Assembly: GCA_026225435.1 (NCBI GenBank) | Contig: JAMFST010000035.1 | Span: forward strand, 1 to 10,439 | From: Labilithrix luteola | GTDB lineage: Bacteria; Myxococcota_A; Polyangia; Polyangiales; Polyangiaceae | Direction of reading: 5' to 3' | Length of the DNA: 10,439 nt | Shown here: piece by piece, positions 7,260 through 10,439 of the stretch | Position numbering within the stretch: the stretch's first letter is position 1 | Layout of the letters: every line of letters starts with the position of its first letter | The notes under the pieces: generated by a model | Database searches by the model: none | Told to the model about the DNA's origin: nothing | The model's input: only the letters and a program-made list of their open reading frames with translations | Position numbers and translations under genes: made by a program

Positions 7260-7387
7260 GAGGCGACGATCTCACCCCGGGATGATCGAAAGTCATGTCA
7301 CGAGACGCTGCGAGGTCACCAACTTCGAGAAGTGAAGCCCGAACATCCTTTGAGCACCAAAGAACAGCGCCGAATGCTTGTCTGCCC

Positions 7388-7434
7388 CTCGAAGTCTGCG
7401 ACACTCAGCCGTATAAGTGTAGGGCGACTTCGAG
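7388..7434 (+). promoter_or_regulatory. Candidate promoter flanked by inverted ACTTCGAG operators
   Basis: CTCGAAGTC (7388-7396) and GACTTCGAG (7426-7434) are perfect 9-bp inverted arms. Between them lies TATAAG (7412-7417), which matches five of six bases of a sigma-70 -10 box. A second, inner inverted repeat ACACT/AGTGT (7401-7405 and 7416-7420) overlaps the -10 box. No convincing -35 element stands 16-18 bp upstream, so the promoter would need an activator or another sigma factor. The same pairs could instead form an RNA stem-loop in the leader. I saw no sigma-54 -24/-12 pair nearby. Confidence 0.42.
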
Positions 7435-7460
7435 CCCGTCCGCGGAACTCCCGGATAGAC

Positions 7461-7475
7461 GGTGCGCAGCGCACC
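7461..7475. other. Inverted repeat in leader of the three-gene unit
   Basis: GGTGCG-CAG-CGCACC is a perfect 6-bp GC-rich stem with a three-base loop, 59 bp before the first ATG of the unit. It could be a stable leader hairpin or a protein-binding dyad. It has no downstream U-tract. Confidence 0.3.
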
Positions 7476-7534
7476 ACCGCTTTCGTCCAACCTTCACTGA
7501 CCGGCGCCTCCGCCGTTGCGGCCCCCCCTCGTCG

Positions 7535-8656
7535 ATGAACAACGTCTCGCAAAAAGCAGCCTACGATCGTTACCGGCGAAGCATGGTCGAGCTCGTCGAG
7601 CGCGTCCGTGCGATCGACGTGGGGACGTTCGAGTCGGCGTCGAGCGAGGTCCTGTCGAGCGAGCTCAAACCGCAGACGACGTCGCTGCTCACCCAGGCTC
7701 ATCAGCTCGTCGGATGTGTCCTCGACGCGTGCGAGGTCGCCGAGCCCCCGAGCTGCCGGGGGGAGTCCGAGCTGACCGAGCTCGCCGAGCCCTTCGACCC
7801 GTTCGACGACCTCGTCGACGGGGAAGGTACGGTGCTCGACCCCGACTCGCGCTCGCGCATCGCCGACATCGCCTTCGTCGCGCGCCTCGAGCTCCGTCAT
7901 CGTGCCGCGCGCCTCTCGCAGCTCGCTCCGCAGGAGACCGCCAACTTCCTCGCCGAGTGCGACAGCGCGCTGCGCCGGGTGACCAAGGCGCTGTGCGCGC
8001 TCGATCGCGTCATCTCGCGCGAGTCGTCGCGCCCCGCCTACCTCGACACGCTCTCGGAGCTGGAGCTCGGTCTGCAGGTGCGTCGCTGCTATGCCAGCTT
8101 CCGCGCGACCATCTTCGCGCACGGCGATGCGTGCGACCGCCTCGAGGACGTCGAGGTGCACCTGCGCCGCGCCGGTCATGCCATCGCGGTGGTCGTGGGG
8201 CAGCCGATCTTCGGCGCGCTGCGCCTCCACGATCGCGACCAGCTCCGCAGCCTGCAGCGGCGAATCCTCGGCTGGTTGAAGTCGGAGCGGCGCCTCGTCG
8301 ACGGCGCTGCGGTCTGGCGCGATGTTTGCGCTTTCGCGGCTATCTTGCGACACATCGACCGACGTCAAGAGCTCATCGAGCATGACTCCCTCGTGATCCG
8401 CAGCGCTCTCCGCTCGCTGGCGGCTCAAACCGAGACGGATGAGAGTGAAGAGATCTCGAAACGAGTCTTCATCGAGCTCGCCTCCCTCCACGGCCTCGAC
8501 GACCGCGTCGACGAGCTCGTCGACCGCGGCGAGATGCGCGCGGTGGTCTGGGAGCCGGTCATCGAGCGGCTCGCGCAGGACATCGGCGAGCGCAGCGCCC
8601 GCGCCAGCCGGGTGAGCACCGTGGCACCGATCGACACCTTCGCGGTGGCGTCATGA
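7535..8656 (+). CDS. Helical hypothetical protein, first gene of signalling unit
   Basis: I do not recognise this 373-residue protein. It has no signal peptide or membrane segment and is predicted by eye to be almost entirely alpha-helical, Leu/Arg/Glu-rich and cytoplasmic. It opens with an amphipathic helix (YDRYRRSMVELVERVRAI, about 10-27). An acidic Asp/Glu/Pro segment (about 81-105) separates an N-terminal helical part from a long helical core (about 110-300), and a charged region follows (about 305-365). No catalytic motif is visible. The ATG at 7535 is chosen because upstream in-frame sequence has non-coding composition. It lacks a Shine-Dalgarno (a C-rich tract precedes it), so a leaderless or non-canonical start, or the in-frame ATG at 7583, is possible. 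Its stop overlaps the next start as ATGA, implying translational coupling and a function shared with the DUF4388-type and sigma-54 activator genes downstream. Confidence 0.78.
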   Translation: MNNVSQKAAYDRYRRSMVELVERVRAIDVGTFESASSEVLSSELKPQTTSLLTQAHQLVGCVLDACEVAEPPSCRGESELTELAEPFDPFDDLVDGEGTVLDPDSRSRIADIAFVARLELRHRAARLSQLAPQETANFLAECDSALRRVTKALCALDRVISRESSRPAYLDTLSELELGLQVRRCYASFRATIFAHGDACDRLEDVEVHLRRAGHAIAVVVGQPIFGALRLHDRDQLRSLQRRILGWLKSERRLVDGAAVWRDVCAFAAILRHIDRRQELIEHDSLVIRSALRSLAAQTETDESEEISKRVFIELASLHGLDDRVDELVDRGEMRAVVWEPVIERLAQDIGERSARASRVSTVAPIDTFAVAS

Positions 8657-9927
8657 CACCCACCGAAGCGCCGCTCGACGTGCTCTTCGATCTCATCGCC
8701 CAGGAGGCGAGCGGGGAGCTGGTGAGCGTGTCCTCGAACGTCGAGGTGCACCTGTACCTCCAGTCGGGGCGCGTGGCCTGGGCTACCGACTCGAGCCTCC
8801 CCTTCGCCTTCATTCGCCACCTGCTCGAGCACACCACGCTCACCAAGGAGACCTTCCACGAGATCCTCGAGAGCTGCCGGCGCGATCGGCTGCCGCTCGG
8901 CGAGACGCTGCTCGCCTGGCAGGTGGTCTCGCTGGACGAGATCCGCGGCGCGCTCGAGCACCAGATTCGCGGGGCGCTCACCACGCTCGACGCGAGCCCC
9001 GATGGGCGCACCATCTTCCTCTCGCGTCACCGCGAGTACGCCTCCTACGACACCCGGCTCACCTTCGATGCGCGCGAGCTGTCGCCGCGTGGCCCGCGCT
9101 CCAAGCGGCTCGATCGACATGGCGCGCCGGCGACGCCGCTCCTCGACCGCGTGCGCGAGCAGCTGAGCGAAGCCGCCTGGCTCGAGGCGCTCGACGGGCA
9201 CGATCTCATCGAGCACCTCCCGGCCAGCGCCCTCGCCGTCGTGTCGCGCGTGCCCACCATCGTCGCCGAGCGCACCGTGCTCGATGGCGCCGATCACGTC
9301 GCGCTGCGCACCGCCCGCGGCACGCTCCTGGGCACGGCCATCAACGTCGCCCGCCGCTCGCTCTGGTGCCGCCTCCGCCCGGAGAGCGCCTTCGGCATCG
9401 CCCTGTCGGCCTTGTGCAAGGTCGCCGGGATCGATCGAATCTCCACGCCGGCCCCCGCGCCTCCCCAAGGATGGAGCAAGACGCCGGTGCAGCACACCTG
9501 GGGCTCCTCCGAGCGCCCCATCGAGGTCGACGAGATGCGCACCCTCATGGAGCGCGCCTCCGAGATCGAGGGCGTGCTCCTCTTCGAGAACGACCAGCCG
9601 GTGTGCGGCGCCTGGCGTGACCGCATCGACGCGAGTCTCATGAGCGACATCGTCCGCCGGCGCGCGCCGGTCCTCGACGTTCGCCTCTCCCCCGATCCCA
9701 ACGAGGTCGGCTCGGATCTCGAAGATCTCGGCTACCACCTCAACTCGATGGTCACCGGCGAGGCCGAGGCCTGGTGCTTCGGCACCGAGCTAGGGGAGTC
9801 CCCGCGCCAGAGCCTCTGGATCTTCACCGACCGCGCGAGCGCGCAGGGGCTCGGCTGGGCCTACCTCACCTCGCTGGCTCGCCAGCTCGCACCGGCGCCC
9901 AAGAGCGCGCGGGCGGTCGCGGAATGA
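8653..9927 (+). CDS. DUF4388/PATAN-like protein with Roadblock-like domains
   Basis: This 424-residue cytoplasmic protein has an N-terminal domain (about 1-135) of the DUF4388/PATAN kind. SGELVSVSS, VEVHLYLQSGRVAWATDS (residues 20-47) is the hallmark strand-turn-strand, and the helical part LPLGETLLAWQVVSLDEIRGALEHQ resembles the helices that often follow it. These domains occur in response-regulator-linked proteins of cyanobacteria and myxobacteria and are thought to mediate protein interactions. Two later segments (about 163-275 and 290-415) each begin with a helix and continue in short strands (ALAVVSRVPTIVAERTVLDG; ASEIEGVLLFENDQPVCGAW). They resemble Roadblock/LC7 or profilin-like folds, which partner small GTPases or signalling proteins. 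That second assignment is tentative. No enzymatic motif is visible. Both ends overlap neighbours by four bases (ATGA), so it is made together with the helical protein and the sigma-54 activator and may couple them. Confidence 0.83.
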   Translation: MTPTEAPLDVLFDLIAQEASGELVSVSSNVEVHLYLQSGRVAWATDSSLPFAFIRHLLEHTTLTKETFHEILESCRRDRLPLGETLLAWQVVSLDEIRGALEHQIRGALTTLDASPDGRTIFLSRHREYASYDTRLTFDARELSPRGPRSKRLDRHGAPATPLLDRVREQLSEAAWLEALDGHDLIEHLPASALAVVSRVPTIVAERTVLDGADHVALRTARGTLLGTAINVARRSLWCRLRPESAFGIALSALCKVAGIDRISTPAPAPPQGWSKTPVQHTWGSSERPIEVDEMRTLMERASEIEGVLLFENDQPVCGAWRDRIDASLMSDIVRRRAPVLDVRLSPDPNEVGSDLEDLGYHLNSMVTGEAEAWCFGTELGESPRQSLWIFTDRASAQGLGWAYLTSLARQLAPAPKSARAVAE

Positions 9928-10439
9928 GCGGAGAGCCCGTCGCGGCGACCGGTACCGTCGTCCTCGTCGTTGCCCGTGACGCGGACTATCGCGCCACGCT
10001 CGTGGATGCCCTCGCGTCGCAAGGCTTCGCCGCGCGCTCCTGCGCCGATCGCTTCGAAGCGAACCGCCTGATGGCGACGTTCCGCCCGGACGTCATCATC
10101 AAGGACGTACAGGCGACGGGCACCTTCGCGCCCTTCCAGGAGCGCCGCGACATCCCCGTGATCATCCTCGCCAACCACCCGAGCGCGGCCACCTTGCGCA
10201 ACCTCCGCGCGCGCGCCGACGAGGTGCTGGTGAAGCCGGTAGCTCCGGCGGACCTGGCCGCCGCCATCGGCGATGCGGTCGGCCCGGGCACCTCGCGGCG
10301 GGGCAAGCTGCTGCGGCCCTCGGCGGACAAGCGCTTCACCGCCCGCTCGCCGGTGATGCGCCAGCTCCTCGAGCAGGTGCAGCGGCTGCGCGACTCGGAC
10401 ATCCCGGTGCTCATCCTCGGCGAGACCGGGACCGGCAAG
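9924..10439 (+). CDS. NtrC-family sigma-54 activator, degenerate receiver (partial)
   Basis: The first 172 residues of a sigma-54-dependent activator are present; the gene runs off the window at GETGTGK (166-172), the Walker A motif of the AAA+ domain. Residues about 11-118 fold as a response-regulator receiver by pattern (VVLVV, PDVIIKD, IPVIILAN, DEVLVKPV). The sigma-54 interaction domain opens at FTARSPVMRQLLEQVQRL (138-155). In complete homologues the AAA+ domain hydrolyses ATP to open sigma-54 RNA polymerase complexes, and a Fis-type helix-turn-helix follows. The receiver is odd. Asp61 and Lys104 align with the phosphoacceptor and the conserved Lys, but the acidic pair near the N-terminus is replaced by Ala17-Arg18 and the conserved Thr/Ser after strand 4 is Ala83. 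Phosphorylation by a histidine kinase is therefore doubtful. The ATG overlaps the stop of the DUF4388-type gene as ATGA. Confidence 0.9.
   Translation, partial: MSGEPVAATGTVVLVVARDADYRATLVDALASQGFAARSCADRFEANRLMATFRPDVIIKDVQATGTFAPFQERRDIPVIILANHPSAATLRNLRARADEVLVKPVAPADLAAAIGDAVGPGTSRRGKLLRPSADKRFTARSPVMRQLLEQVQRLRDSDIPVLILGETGTGK

Larger units (their letters stand above)
7260..7534. other. Intergenic region rich in inverted repeats
   Basis: This 275-bp gap has lower GC than its flanks and no credible ORF. It contains a 5-bp repeat just after the regulator stop (7267-7271 and 7284-7288), a near-palindrome ACTTC-GA-GAAGT (7322-7333), CTTTG/CAAAG (7348-7362), a 9-bp inverted repeat (7388-7434) and GGTGCG-CAG-CGCACC (7461-7475). 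The 8-mer ACTTCGAG occurs at 7322-7329 (+), 7388-7395 (-) and 7427-7434 (+). It is probably the promoter/leader region of the downstream three-gene unit. Confidence 0.55.

Noticed and set aside
5280..7285. Long alternative-frame ORFs on both strands across the STAND regulator.
   Set aside because: They lack any motif and have biased Arg/Ala composition, while the 4992-7259 frame has Walker A, Walker B and HTH motifs.
7429..7437. TTCGAGCCC resembles the T-loop of a tRNA.
   Set aside because: No matching acceptor, D-arm or anticodon stem could be folded around it.
7293..7490. Small minus-strand ORF (65 codons) in the intergenic region.
   Set aside because: No ribosome-binding site, no recognisable motif, and it overlaps the inverted-repeat region.
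7498..7523. GG and GC dinucleotides that looked like a sigma-54 -24/-12 promoter ahead of the activator operon.
   Set aside because: The spacing between GG and GC is 13 bases rather than 10, and the flanking consensus is absent.

Overview
The window is very GC-rich, gene-dense bacterial DNA. Several traits suggest a myxobacterium-like member of the Myxococcota, probably the Polyangia: Ser/Gly/Asp-rich lipoproteins with runs of Ser after the lipid-modified Cys, a DUF4388/PATAN-type protein, an NtrC-type sigma-54 activator and a large multidomain STAND-type regulator. This assignment is inference from style; there is no rRNA or marker gene that fixes the taxon. I see no tRNA, rRNA, CRISPR array, insertion sequence or phage gene.

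Left part (1-4157). A small YqeY-family gene (44-475, +) converges on a two-gene minus-strand unit. That unit encodes an exported lipoprotein with an SH3b and an NlpC/P60-like cell-wall peptidase domain (2888-1941), followed 14 bp later by a Cys-rich lipoprotein of unknown function (1926-565). Divergent from it is a decarboxylating dehydrogenase of the isocitrate/isopropylmalate family (3078-4157, +). It has an isopropylmalate-like substrate helix, but its other motifs are of the isocitrate/homoisocitrate type, and a Pro replaces the usual NAD-specifying Asp. A 13-bp palindrome lies just upstream of the lipoprotein unit.

Middle part (4158-7259). A short exported helical-repeat protein (4280-4825, +) is followed by an AT-rich island with an imperfect dyad. 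Next comes a 755-residue regulator (4992-7259, +) that appears to combine a PAS-like sensor, a STAND/AAA NTPase, a winged-helix-like segment, an acetyltransferase-like (GNAT) segment and a C-terminal helix-turn-helix.

Right part (7260-10439). A 275-bp intergenic region carries several inverted repeats and three copies of the 8-mer ACTTCGAG. Two of these form a 9-bp inverted pair around a TATAAG -10-like box. Downstream is a tightly coupled three-gene unit, with both junctions being ATGA overlaps: an unrecognised helical protein (7535-8656), a DUF4388/PATAN-like protein with two possible Roadblock-like domains (8653-9927), and an NtrC-family activator with a degenerate receiver domain (9924 onward). 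The window ends inside the activator's Walker A motif. These three genes look like a non-canonical signalling module without a histidine kinase in view. The multidomain regulator just upstream is a plausible but unproven controller.
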